Source: an uncultured Clostridia bacterium
Lineage (GTDB): Bacteria; Bacillota; Clostridia; Christensenellales; Borkfalkiaceae
Direction: 5' to 3'
Assembly (NCBI GenBank): GCA_947174955.1
Contig: CAMWKX010000055.1
Location: forward strand, 1 to 7,478
Length of the DNA stretch: 7,478 bases
The notes beneath the pieces are model-generated. The model was not told the DNA's origin. It searched no databases and saw only the letters and a list, made by a program, of their open reading frames with translations. The position numbers and the translations under genes are program-made. This document shows positions 1-6,900 of the stretch, piece after piece; the stretch's first letter is position 1, and every line of letters begins with the position of its first letter.

Positions 1-867
1 GATTTGTATATCCCCAAAAACGCAAAGGGTAAGCTTCCCGCTATCGCCGTTTGCGGTCCTTTCGGCGCGGTCAAGGAACAGTCGTCGGGACTTTACGCGC
101 AAACTATGGCGGAACGAGGCTATCTGACGATTGCTTTCGACCCGTCTTTCACGGGCGAGAGCGGCGGTCAGCCCAGATACGTTGCCTCACCCGATATCAA
201 TAACGAAGATTTCTGCTCGGCGGTGGATTATCTTTCCTGCCGTGAGGACGTTGACCCCGAAAAAATAGGCATAATCGGTATCTGCGGCTGGGGCGGTATG
301 GCAATCAACGCGGCGGCTATCGACACGCGGATTAAGGCAACCGTCGCTTCCACGATGTACGATATGACGAGGGTAAATGCCAAAGGTTATTTCGATTCGG
401 CGGACAGCGAAGAGGCGCGCTATCAGACTAAAAAGGCGCTGAACGCGCAGCGAATTACCGACTACAAAAACGGCGGTTATGAACTTGGCGGCGGGGTGGT
501 AGACCCGCTTCCCGACGACGCGCCCTTCTTTGTCAGGGACTACTACGATTATTACAAGACCAAGCGCGGCTATCACAAGCGTTCGTTAAATTCGAACGGC
601 GGCTGGAACAAGACGAGCGCGCTCTCGTTCATCAATATGCCAATACTCGCGTACAGTGGCGAAATACGCAGCGCGGTGCTGGTAATGCACGGCGAAAAGG
701 CGCACTCCTGCTATTTCAGCAAGGACGCGTTTAAAAATCTGAAAGGCGATAATAAGGAGCTGCTTATAATTCCCGGCGCCGTTCACACCGATTTGTACGA
801 CAGAACGGATATAATACCGTTCGACAAGCTCGAAAAATTTTTCGAAAAGAACTTTGACGGGGAGTAA
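1..867 (+). CDS. Alpha/beta hydrolase, dienelactone-hydrolase/YcjY type (5'-truncated)
   Basis: This is a cytoplasmic alpha/beta-fold hydrolase that probably cleaves an ester, lactone or similar bond; the substrate is unknown. The reading frame is open from base 1 (codon GAT) with no convincing start or ribosome site, so the N-terminus lies upstream and 288 residues are visible. Numbering from Asp1, an early strand and oxyanion region read AIAVCGPFG (14-22). The nucleophile elbow is GICGWGG (93-99), with Cys95 the likely nucleophile. An acid candidate, Glu232, sits in HGEKAHS (230-236), and the catalytic His262 is in PGAVH. A Cys nucleophile resembles dienelactone hydrolases; relatives of the YcjY type often have a Ser two positions later, which is Trp97 here. 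There is no signal peptide in the visible part. The stop lies 1 nt before the flavodoxin start, so the two are surely cotranscribed. Fold assignment is firm; exact activity is not. Confidence 0.85.
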   Translation, partial: DLYIPKNAKGKLPAIAVCGPFGAVKEQSSGLYAQTMAERGYLTIAFDPSFTGESGGQPRYVASPDINNEDFCSAVDYLSCREDVDPEKIGIIGICGWGGMAINAAAIDTRIKATVASTMYDMTRVNAKGYFDSADSEEARYQTKKALNAQRITDYKNGGYELGGGVVDPLPDDAPFFVRDYYDYYKTKRGYHKRSLNSNGGWNKTSALSFINMPILAYSGEIRSAVLVMHGEKAHSCYFSKDAFKNLKGDNKELLIIPGAVHTDLYDRTDIIPFDKLEKFFEKNFDGE

Positions 868-868
868 A

Positions 869-1468
869 ATGACGAAGAAATTTTTAGGAATTTTTCTGGT
901 AATAGCTATGGCGTTATTCGGCTTAACCGCCTGCGCGGGCGGCAACTCCGAGGGGAATGATGCGGGCGACAGCGGCTTAACCGATCCGCCGCCCTTAACG
1001 ACGGACGCCGAAATACTTATCGCGTACTTTTCCTGCACGAAAAATACCGAGGGAGTTGCCAAGAGTATTCAGGAGCAAACCGAAGGTACGTTATACGAAA
1101 TCGTGCCCGCCGTTGCGTACACGACCGCAGACCTCGCTTACAATAATAGCGATTGCCGCGCAAACAGGGAGCAGAATGATGCGTCCGCCCGACCCGAAAT
1201 CAGCGGAAGCGTTGAAAACATAGAACAGTACGACGTCGTTTTTATAGGCTATCCCATATGGTGGGGGCAGGCGCCTAAAATAATTTATACCTTTTTGGAG
1301 AGCTACGATTTTTCGGGCAAGACGATAATACCGTTCTGCACGTCGGGCAGCAGTTCTATGGGCACGAGCGCAACCAATCTGCATACTTCGGCTCCCGGCG
1401 CAATCTGGAAGTCGGGAGCGCGCATAAGCGGCAGTAACGTCAGCTCTCTTATCGCGCAAATCAATTGA
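869..1468 (+). CDS. Flavodoxin-family lipoprotein
   Basis: This is a 199-residue FMN-binding flavodoxin-like protein anchored on the outer face of the membrane. Residues 1-22 form a lipoprotein signal: basic MTKK, a hydrophobic core, then the lipobox LTAC with Cys22 as the lipidated residue. A Gly/Asn/Asp/Pro-rich linker (23-45) follows. The flavodoxin fold starts at EILIAYFS (48-55). The FMN phosphate loop is SCTKNTEG (55-62), with Lys59 where many relatives have Gly. The second loop has the YPIWWGQAP signature (128-136), and the third is FCTSGSSSMGTS (156-167). These match the short flavodoxin type (Flavodoxin_4) common in gut Firmicutes. The ATG at 869 is chosen because GGGGAG (859-864) precedes it and it gives a standard lipoprotein N-terminus. 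A TTG at 854 in the same frame would overlap the hydrolase and add residues ahead of the basic region. An electron-transfer or quinone/nitro-reductase role is inferred; the partner is unknown. Confidence 0.88.
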   Translation: MTKKFLGIFLVIAMALFGLTACAGGNSEGNDAGDSGLTDPPPLTTDAEILIAYFSCTKNTEGVAKSIQEQTEGTLYEIVPAVAYTTADLAYNNSDCRANREQNDASARPEISGSVENIEQYDVVFIGYPIWWGQAPKIIYTFLESYDFSGKTIIPFCTSGSSSMGTSATNLHTSAPGAIWKSGARISGSNVSSLIAQIN

Positions 1469-1484
1469 GTAAAGGAGATATATT

Positions 1485-2219
1485 ATGAAAGTAAAACAGA
1501 CGGCAGGGCGCGACGCGCTCGGAGAATTTGCACCTAAATTCGCGCAGCTTAACGACGACGTTTTATTCGGAGAGGTTTGGTCGGGCGACGCGCTTTCTCT
1601 CAAAACCCGCTCTATGCTCACGGTCACTACGCTCGTTTCGAAAGGGCTTATCGACAGCTCGTTCCAATACCATTTGCAAACTGCGAAGGCTAACGGCGTA
1701 ACCAAGGCGGAAATGGCGGAGCTTTTAACCCACGTTGCCTTTTACGCGGGCTGGCCCAACGCCTGGGCGGCCTTCCGTATGGCGAAGGAAGTATATAATG
1801 ACGACGGCAAGTTCGGCGGACTGTTCGGCCTGGGCGAGCCCAACACGGCGTACGCCAGGTATTTTATCGGCAACTCCTACTTAAAGCCGCTCACAAATCC
1901 CAAAGAAACTGTGTTTATGGCAAACGTGACCTTCGAGCCGAAGTGCCGCAATAACTGGCATATCCACAGGGCAGAGCAGGGCGGCGGGCAAATACTTTTG
2001 TGCACCGACGGCTGCGGCTGGTATCAGGAATGGGGCAAACCCGCGCAGGCGTTAAGACCGGGCGACGTCGTATATATCCCCGTGGGCGTAAAGCACTGGC
2101 ACGGCGCGGCGGCGGACAGCTGGTTTACGCATATCGCCGTAGAGTGCCCCGGAGTGAATATGTCCAACGAATGGCTCGAACCCGTATCGGACGAGCAGTA
2201 TAATTGTCTGAATAAGTAA
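1485..2219 (+). CDS. Carboxymuconolactone decarboxylase-cupin fusion protein
   Basis: This is a 244-residue cytoplasmic two-domain protein. Residues about 12-105 are a carboxymuconolactone decarboxylase (CMD)/AhpD-like helical domain, with TRSMLTVTTLVSKG (41-54), His63 in FQYHLQTAKANGVTKAEM, and HVAFYAGWPNAW (83-94). The AhpD CxxC redox pair is absent, so it resembles the gamma-CMD side of the family and not the peroxidases. Residues about 142-222 are a cupin barrel: motif 1 has His159, His161 and Gln165 in WHIHRAEQGGG, and motif 2 has PGDVVYIPVGVKHWHGA (192-208) with His204 and His206, enough to bind a metal. AAAGGAG (1471-1477) lies 7 nt before the ATG and fixes the start. It is third in the operon, 16 nt after the flavodoxin, and a terminator follows at once. 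Fused or adjacent CMD and cupin domains are known in Firmicutes. The natural substrate is unknown; decarboxylation, isomerisation or dioxygenation of a cyclic compound are possible. Confidence 0.9.
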   Translation: MKVKQTAGRDALGEFAPKFAQLNDDVLFGEVWSGDALSLKTRSMLTVTTLVSKGLIDSSFQYHLQTAKANGVTKAEMAELLTHVAFYAGWPNAWAAFRMAKEVYNDDGKFGGLFGLGEPNTAYARYFIGNSYLKPLTNPKETVFMANVTFEPKCRNNWHIHRAEQGGGQILLCTDGCGWYQEWGKPAQALRPGDVVYIPVGVKHWHGAAADSWFTHIAVECPGVNMSNEWLEPVSDEQYNCLNK

Positions 2220-2225
2220 AAGAAT

Positions 2226-2248
2226 TTGCCCGCAAGGGCAATTTTTTT
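2226..2248 (+). terminator. Rho-independent terminator after the CMD-cupin gene
   Basis: A 6-bp stem (TTGCCC at 2226-2231 with GGGCAA at 2236-2241) closes a GCAA tetraloop of the stable GNRA class. Seven T follow directly (2242-2248). It begins 6 nt after the stop codon of the CMD-cupin gene and separates the first operon from the aldo/keto reductase unit. The stem is short but GC-rich next to the loop. Confidence 0.85.
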
Positions 2249-2255
2249 ATTGGGC

Positions 2256-2284
2256 TTGAAAAACGCTTTGAGGTATGTTAAAAT
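2256..2284 (+). promoter_or_regulatory. Predicted sigma-A promoter of the aldo/keto reductase unit
   Basis: A -35 box TTGAAA (2256-2261) and a -10 box TAAAAT (2279-2284) are 17 nt apart. A TG at 2276-2277 gives an extended -10. It sits just past the upstream terminator, which fits a new transcription unit. The expected start near 2290-2292 would leave a leader of only about a dozen nucleotides, with the ribosome site at its 5' end, so the exact boxes are less sure than the presence of a promoter. Confidence 0.6.
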
Positions 2285-2290
2285 ATTAAT

Positions 2291-2296
2291 AAGGAG
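2291..2296 (+). promoter_or_regulatory. Ribosome binding site fixing the aldo/keto reductase start
   Basis: AAGGAG lies 7 nt before the ATG at 2304. It rules out the upstream in-frame TTG at 2226, which falls inside the terminator hairpin and would add 26 residues unlike any aldo/keto reductase N-terminus. Confidence 0.85.
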
Positions 2297-2303
2297 TAAC
2301 CTT

Positions 2304-3413
2304 ATGTTTGAAGAAGTGAAAAAGAATTTCGGGTTCGGCTGTATGCGCCTGCCTATGAAGGACGGCGAAGTCGATTACGCGCAGTTCAATGAAATGATAG
2401 ACACGTTTATTGAAAACGGCTTCAATTATTTCGACACGGCGCACGGCTATCATTCGGGCAAGAGCGAAACCGCGCTGCGCGATTGCCTTGTGGCGCGCTA
2501 TCCGAGGGAAAAATATATCCTCACGAACAAGCTGACCAATTTTTATTTCAAGACGGAGGCGGACGTGCGCCCCTTCTTCGAAAGCCAGCTTAAAATCTGC
2601 GGAGTGGATTACTTCGATTTCTATTTAATGCACGCGCAGAGTAAGGAAATTTTCGCGCATTTCAAAAAGTGCCGCGCCTACGAGCAGGCTCTGCAATTGA
2701 AGGCGGAGGGCAAGATTAAGCACTTCGGCATTTCCTTCCACGATACCGCGGAGGTATTGGATCAAATCTTGACCGAGTACCCGCAGATAGAGGTCGTGCA
2801 GATACAGCTCAATTACGTCGACTACGACGACCCCGCGGTGCAGTCGAAAAAGTGCCTCGACGTGTGCAATAAGCACGGCAAGCCCGTCATAGTGATGGAG
2901 CCGGTAAAGGGAGGAAATCTCGTCAATCTTCCCGAGCAAGCTAAGAAGTATTTCGAAGAGCTGGGCGAGGCAAGCGCGGCAAGCTACGCTATCCGCTTTG
3001 CCGCGGGTTGCAAGGGCGTGTTTATGGTTTTGTCGGGAATGAGCGATATGGCGCAGATAAACGATAACCTTTCGTATATGAAGGACTTCAAGCCGCTGGA
3101 CGATAAAGAAATGCAAGCCGTAAAAGAAGTGTGCGGCGTGTTCAAGGGTATGAATTTAATCGCCTGTACCGCCTGCCGCTACTGCACGGCGGGATGTCCG
3201 AAAAAGATATCCATACCCGACTTGTTTGCGTGTATGAATACCAAAAACATTTACCGCGACTGGAACGCCGACTACTATTACGGCGAGGTACATACCAAGA
3301 ACGGCGGCAAGGCTTCGGACTGTATAAAATGCGGCAAGTGCGAGGCGGCGTGCCCTCAGCATCTGCCCATACGCAGTTTACTGCAAGATGTTGCAAAGGA
3401 GTTCGAAAAGTAA
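2304..3413 (+). CDS. Aldo/keto reductase with C-terminal 2x[4Fe-4S] ferredoxin domain
   Basis: This 369-residue protein should be a cytoplasmic oxidoreductase. Residues 1-280 form the aldo/keto reductase TIM barrel, starting with FGFGCMRLP (9-17), typical of the ferredoxin-linked subfamily. The catalytic tetrad is visible: Asp44 and Tyr49 in NYFDTAHGY, Lys76 in LTNK, and His110 in FDFYLMH. The nucleotide-binding side includes HFGISFH (140-146) and VMEPVKGGNL (197-206). Residues 285-355 carry two CxxCxxCxxxCP motifs (Cys288/291/294/298 and Cys340/343/346/350), enough for two 4Fe-4S clusters. This suggests electron exchange with a ferredoxin- or flavodoxin-like partner in addition to NAD(P)H, typical of anaerobes. 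The start follows AAGGAG with 7-nt spacing. The length is usual for the subfamily, and no catalytic residue or cluster ligand is missing. The substrate is unknown; an aldehyde, ketone or sugar-derived carbonyl is likely. It leads a two-gene unit with the DUF1893 gene 16 nt downstream. Confidence 0.93.
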   Translation: MFEEVKKNFGFGCMRLPMKDGEVDYAQFNEMIDTFIENGFNYFDTAHGYHSGKSETALRDCLVARYPREKYILTNKLTNFYFKTEADVRPFFESQLKICGVDYFDFYLMHAQSKEIFAHFKKCRAYEQALQLKAEGKIKHFGISFHDTAEVLDQILTEYPQIEVVQIQLNYVDYDDPAVQSKKCLDVCNKHGKPVIVMEPVKGGNLVNLPEQAKKYFEELGEASAASYAIRFAAGCKGVFMVLSGMSDMAQINDNLSYMKDFKPLDDKEMQAVKEVCGVFKGMNLIACTACRYCTAGCPKKISIPDLFACMNTKNIYRDWNADYYYGEVHTKNGGKASDCIKCGKCEAACPQHLPIRSLLQDVAKEFEK

Positions 3414-3429
3414 ATTTTCGGATATAAAT

Positions 3430-3849
3430 ATGACTGATTTGAAAATTGCAAAAAAGAACCTTTCGGGGCACACTATCTGTCTTTGTAAAGACGGCGAATG
3501 TATTTACAGCGTAAGGCGGGGCATTTCGCCCATAATGGGGTTTATAGAGAGCGGCGTGGATTTGCGCGGCTACTCGGTTGCCGACGTGGTCGTGGGCAAG
3601 GCGGCGGCGTTAATGTTCGTTAAGAGCGGTATTACGCACGTCTATGCCAAAACGCTTTCCGAATACGGCAAAAGAATTTTAGAGCTTTACGGTTTGCATT
3701 ACGAATACGGAATTTTAACCGAAAGGATAATCAACCGCGAGGGGACGGACGTATGCCCTATGGAAAAAGCCGTTATGGACACCGATAACCCCGAAGAGGC
3801 GTACGCCGTTTTGAAAAACAAACTTGCCGAAATCAAATCGCACAACTGA
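3430..3849 (+). CDS. DUF1893 family protein (TM1506-like)
   Basis: This is a 139-residue soluble protein of unknown function. It matches the DUF1893 family along its whole length: MTDLKIAKKNL at the start, then CLCKDGECIYSVRRGISPIMGFIESG (17-42), LRGYSVADVVVGKAAALMFVKSG (45-67), and GTDVCPMEKAVMDTDNPEEAYAVLKNKL (105-132). From memory, the structure of the Thermotoga relative TM1506 has a cytidine-deaminase-like fold, but the classical zinc motif (H/C-A-E with PCxxC) is not seen here, so deaminase activity should not be assumed. The conserved Lys57 and Cys109 are candidate functional residues. The ATG at 3430 fits the family's usual N-terminus. Its ribosome site is weak (only CGGA, 3419-3422), so translational coupling to the aldo/keto reductase 16 nt upstream is likely. 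The next upstream in-frame start, TTG at 3388, lies inside that gene. A strong terminator follows. Confidence 0.88.
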   Translation: MTDLKIAKKNLSGHTICLCKDGECIYSVRRGISPIMGFIESGVDLRGYSVADVVVGKAAALMFVKSGITHVYAKTLSEYGKRILELYGLHYEYGILTERIINREGTDVCPMEKAVMDTDNPEEAYAVLKNKLAEIKSHN

Positions 3850-3854
3850 TAATA

Positions 3855-3887
3855 AAGCCGCAGTTTTAAAGCTGCGGCTTATTTTTT
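3855..3887 (+). terminator. Rho-independent terminator after the DUF1893 gene
   Basis: A perfect 9-bp stem (AAGCCGCAG at 3855-3863 with CTGCGGCTT at 3872-3880) has an 8-nt loop and is followed by A and then six T (3882-3887). It ends the aldo/keto reductase-DUF1893 unit and isolates the protease promoter downstream. Confidence 0.92.
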
Positions 3888-3921
3888 GACGAAAGCGGAG
3901 CGCCCTGCCCTGTAAAAAATG

Positions 3922-3950
3922 TTGACATAATGACGCTAGTTTTTTATAAT
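3922..3950 (+). promoter_or_regulatory. Consensus sigma-A promoter of the M60 protease gene
   Basis: TTGACA (3922-3927) and TATAAT (3945-3950) are both perfect consensus hexamers with the optimal 17-nt spacer. A T-run lies directly before the -10. Transcription should start near 3957, giving a leader of about 37 nt that contains the AAAGGAG ribosome site (3983-3989). A promoter this strong should be highly active unless repressed. No riboswitch-sized leader is present. Confidence 0.88.
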
Positions 3951-3959
3951 TTAATTATA
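3945..3959 (+). promoter_or_regulatory. AT-rich palindrome over the -10 box, possible operator
   Basis: TATAATT (3945-3951) and AATTATA (3953-3959) form a perfect 7-bp inverted repeat around one T. It covers the -10 hexamer and the likely transcription start, where a dimeric repressor would block RNA polymerase. Because it is pure A/T and half of it is the -10 itself, chance symmetry is a real alternative. No regulator gene is in the window. Confidence 0.3.
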
Positions 3960-3993
3960 GTTATTCTTTGAATAAAACAGTGAAAGGAGCAGT

Positions 3994-6900
3994 ATGAAAT
4001 CAACTGTTAAAAAATGGCTTATTGCAATTTTATCGGCGGTCTTTTTTGCCGTCGCACTCTGCGCGGTTATCCCCTTAACCGCTCCCGTATACGCTGCACC
4101 CGCGGATACGGGCAACATAACCTGGGCAGCCGCTTCGGGTAATTATCTCAACGACGATTACACCTCCGTATACAAAGTTCCGACGAGTATGATGACTTAT
4201 GAGACGAACGGCGGAGAGTCGGGCGGCAGACCTCTTTCGTACGTGTTTGACGGTAACTGGAACACGTCCTGGGCGTCGGGCAGAGATAATGTCGAACCGG
4301 ATAATCTGATTGCAATAACCGTATCGTTCAGTCAGCCCGTTACCATTCAGAACATTCTTTATGCTTGTTCGGGTGAGGCAAATGACGGAAAAAAAGGCTA
4401 TCCGACTACTCTCAGTATATACACGGCAAACGGCGGCGGACTTTCGCTTTACGGTGTTTGCAACAGTTCTTCCAACGACAAGGTGGTATTCACTTTGAGC
4501 GAAGCCGTAACCGTTACGCAGATTAAATTCGAATTCACCGTGGTCACTTCCTATCACAAATGGCAGGCGACCGCAAAAGAAATTCAGTTTTTGCAGCCCG
4601 ACAATGCGGACGCAAACAAAGTTCTGGATTTGTTCGACGACTACGTGCAGATGAACGTTAAAGACGAATACAAAACCAAACTGGACGCAATACGCGAAAA
4701 CGTAAGCAATTTAATCAGCTACGAAAGCGCGTTAAAACCCTTGCTTGACAGGGCGGACTCGATTTTGAACGGTCACCTGAAAAAGGACAGCCGCCGCGAA
4801 TTTTCCACCGACCCGAATGCGGCGAACGTAATAACTCAGTACGGCAATTTGCGTAATTATGCGGGCGGTACGCTCAGATTGTCACAATTCGGAATAAACC
4901 GTCAAGTCACCGGCGTTGCGGGACTTACGGGTCAGACGATAACGGTTTACGTCGACGCGGACCCCGGCGACCCGTTGCCTTCGGTCGTATGCACTCAGGT
5001 TTACAGCGATTGGAGATACTGGTATTCGACTTTTAATTTAAAGAGGGGCAAGAACGTTATAACGTTCCCCAACTTTATTACAAGTAATTATACTCAGGCA
5101 GTAACGCCGGGCGGACCTATACATATCGTCAACGCGTACGAACCCTCGCAGCAGTCAACGAACGTAAAGGTTTATATCGAGGGCGGTTATCTCTATCCCG
5201 TATTCCGTAAGGGCGGCGACGAAACTTCTTTCCGTGAAGAATTGACCTCGTACAGAGATAAGTTCAGCGCTGAAGGACTGAACGACGTAGTGGAGCTTGT
5301 GGGCGACCACTTCCTGCATACCGTAAGTGCGACGCGCGCGTACAACGATTTCATTAACCGCGGCATCAGCCCTCAGAAAAACGCCGAAGGCTGGGATAAT
5401 TACATAACGGCTTTCTTAGAGTTCGACGGAATTTCGATGGACCCCTCGGACGAACACTACAACGAGAAGAATCTGCACCTGTACACTAACTTCCGCAAGG
5501 TACAGCCCTGGGGCGGCGCGGGTGCATTTGCCTATACCGAACATATAGGATTTATATCCTTCGGCGAGGACAGTATGACGAGCTTCGGCACTCCCGGCTG
5601 GGGTGTCGCGCACGAAATAGGACACTCGCTTGACTGCTCTCCGCGCGAAATAAGCGAGACCACGAACAATATGTGGTCGAAATTCGAGCTGGCGTATTTC
5701 TCGAACAACGTTTCGAGGAACCAGAACGACTGGATTACGAACAATCTGACTCCCGACGAAACGGCGCTGGACTTTAAACTGTTTAACAGAAACAGAGAGG
5801 TCTATCAGATTTGGTGGAACATAGAAAGCTACTTCCACGGATACTGGGGCAGACTGGATAATAATTACCGCTACTATAACGAGGCGGCGGCTCTTAACGC
5901 CGCGGGCGTAATTCAGGATCAGGACGGCGCTCTTACCCAAAACGAGCGAATGGTTTATTATTCTTCGTTAGCAACGGGTATCGATATGGGATATTATTTC
6001 GAGCGTTGCAGCTTCTCGTTCAGCGGGAACGACGGTACGGAGTTCAGGCTCGATAAGACTACAAACGCTTATAAAAAGCTCGTTAAAAAGGCGTTGGACG
6101 ACGGCGTTTTTAAAGATGAAAAGGTAAAGCTCTGGTATCTGGATGCAAACCAATACTTCTTCGATCCTAAGAGCGAAGGCGGTTACAGTTCGTCAAGCAC
6201 CGTTCAGATTGTCAGCGCAAATAAGACCTCCGCGGGTTACGTTCTGTATTTGCCTCAACCCAAGGATACAAGCACGCACCTCGGCTACGAAATAATGGAG
6301 TACAGAAACGGCAAATGGTACGTTATAGGCTTTACCTATTCGGGAAGCTATACGGACAGGACGGCGTATGCGGACGGTTACGTGCCCACTTATAAAATCC
6401 GTGCGTACGACAGAAAATTGCACTGCTCGGCGGAAAGCGAGGCAAAGACGTTTACCGAACTCAGACAAACCGACGTGTGCAGAATAGGAACGACCTATTA
6501 CAATTCTTTGTCAGAAGCGGTTACGGCGGCGACGGCAGGGGACACTATCTATATCTGCGCTAATCTGTTTGACGTAAATATGACGATAAATAAGAACCTG
6601 ACGATACTTCCCGATACCACGGTTGCGGAAAGCGTCAGGATAACCAAGACCGCGGGCGGTCCGCTGTTTACGGTTGCGGGCGGAGTAACGTTTGAGTTGG
6701 GCAGCAACGAGGGAGCAAAGATTATCCTTGACGGAAATCTGTTCTCGCAGAACGGCGCGCTGATAAGGGTTAACGGCGGTACGATGCGCGTATACAATAC
6801 CGAGCTTTGCAACAATAACAACACCGACCACGGCGGCGCGGTATACAACACGGGTAACTCGACGTTTACAAACGTTACCTTCAAAAACAACAAGACGTCG

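Noticed and set aside
854..868. TTG start for the flavodoxin overlapping the hydrolase gene
   Set aside because: The ATG at 869 follows GGGGAG and gives the normal MTKK lipoprotein signal. The extension adds nothing.
2226..2303. N-terminal extension of the aldo/keto reductase from a TTG codon at 2226
   Set aside because: It begins inside the terminator hairpin and crosses the promoter. The ATG at 2304 has a proper ribosome site and a family-like N-terminus.
4075..4557. Reverse-strand open frame of about 160 codons
   Set aside because: It is antisense to the discoidin-like domain, with an Arg/Val/Ile-rich composition typical of a shadow frame and no recognisable domain. The long reverse frames at 187-576, 586-1062, 1091-1705, 2625-3116 and 5416-5940 fail for the same reason.
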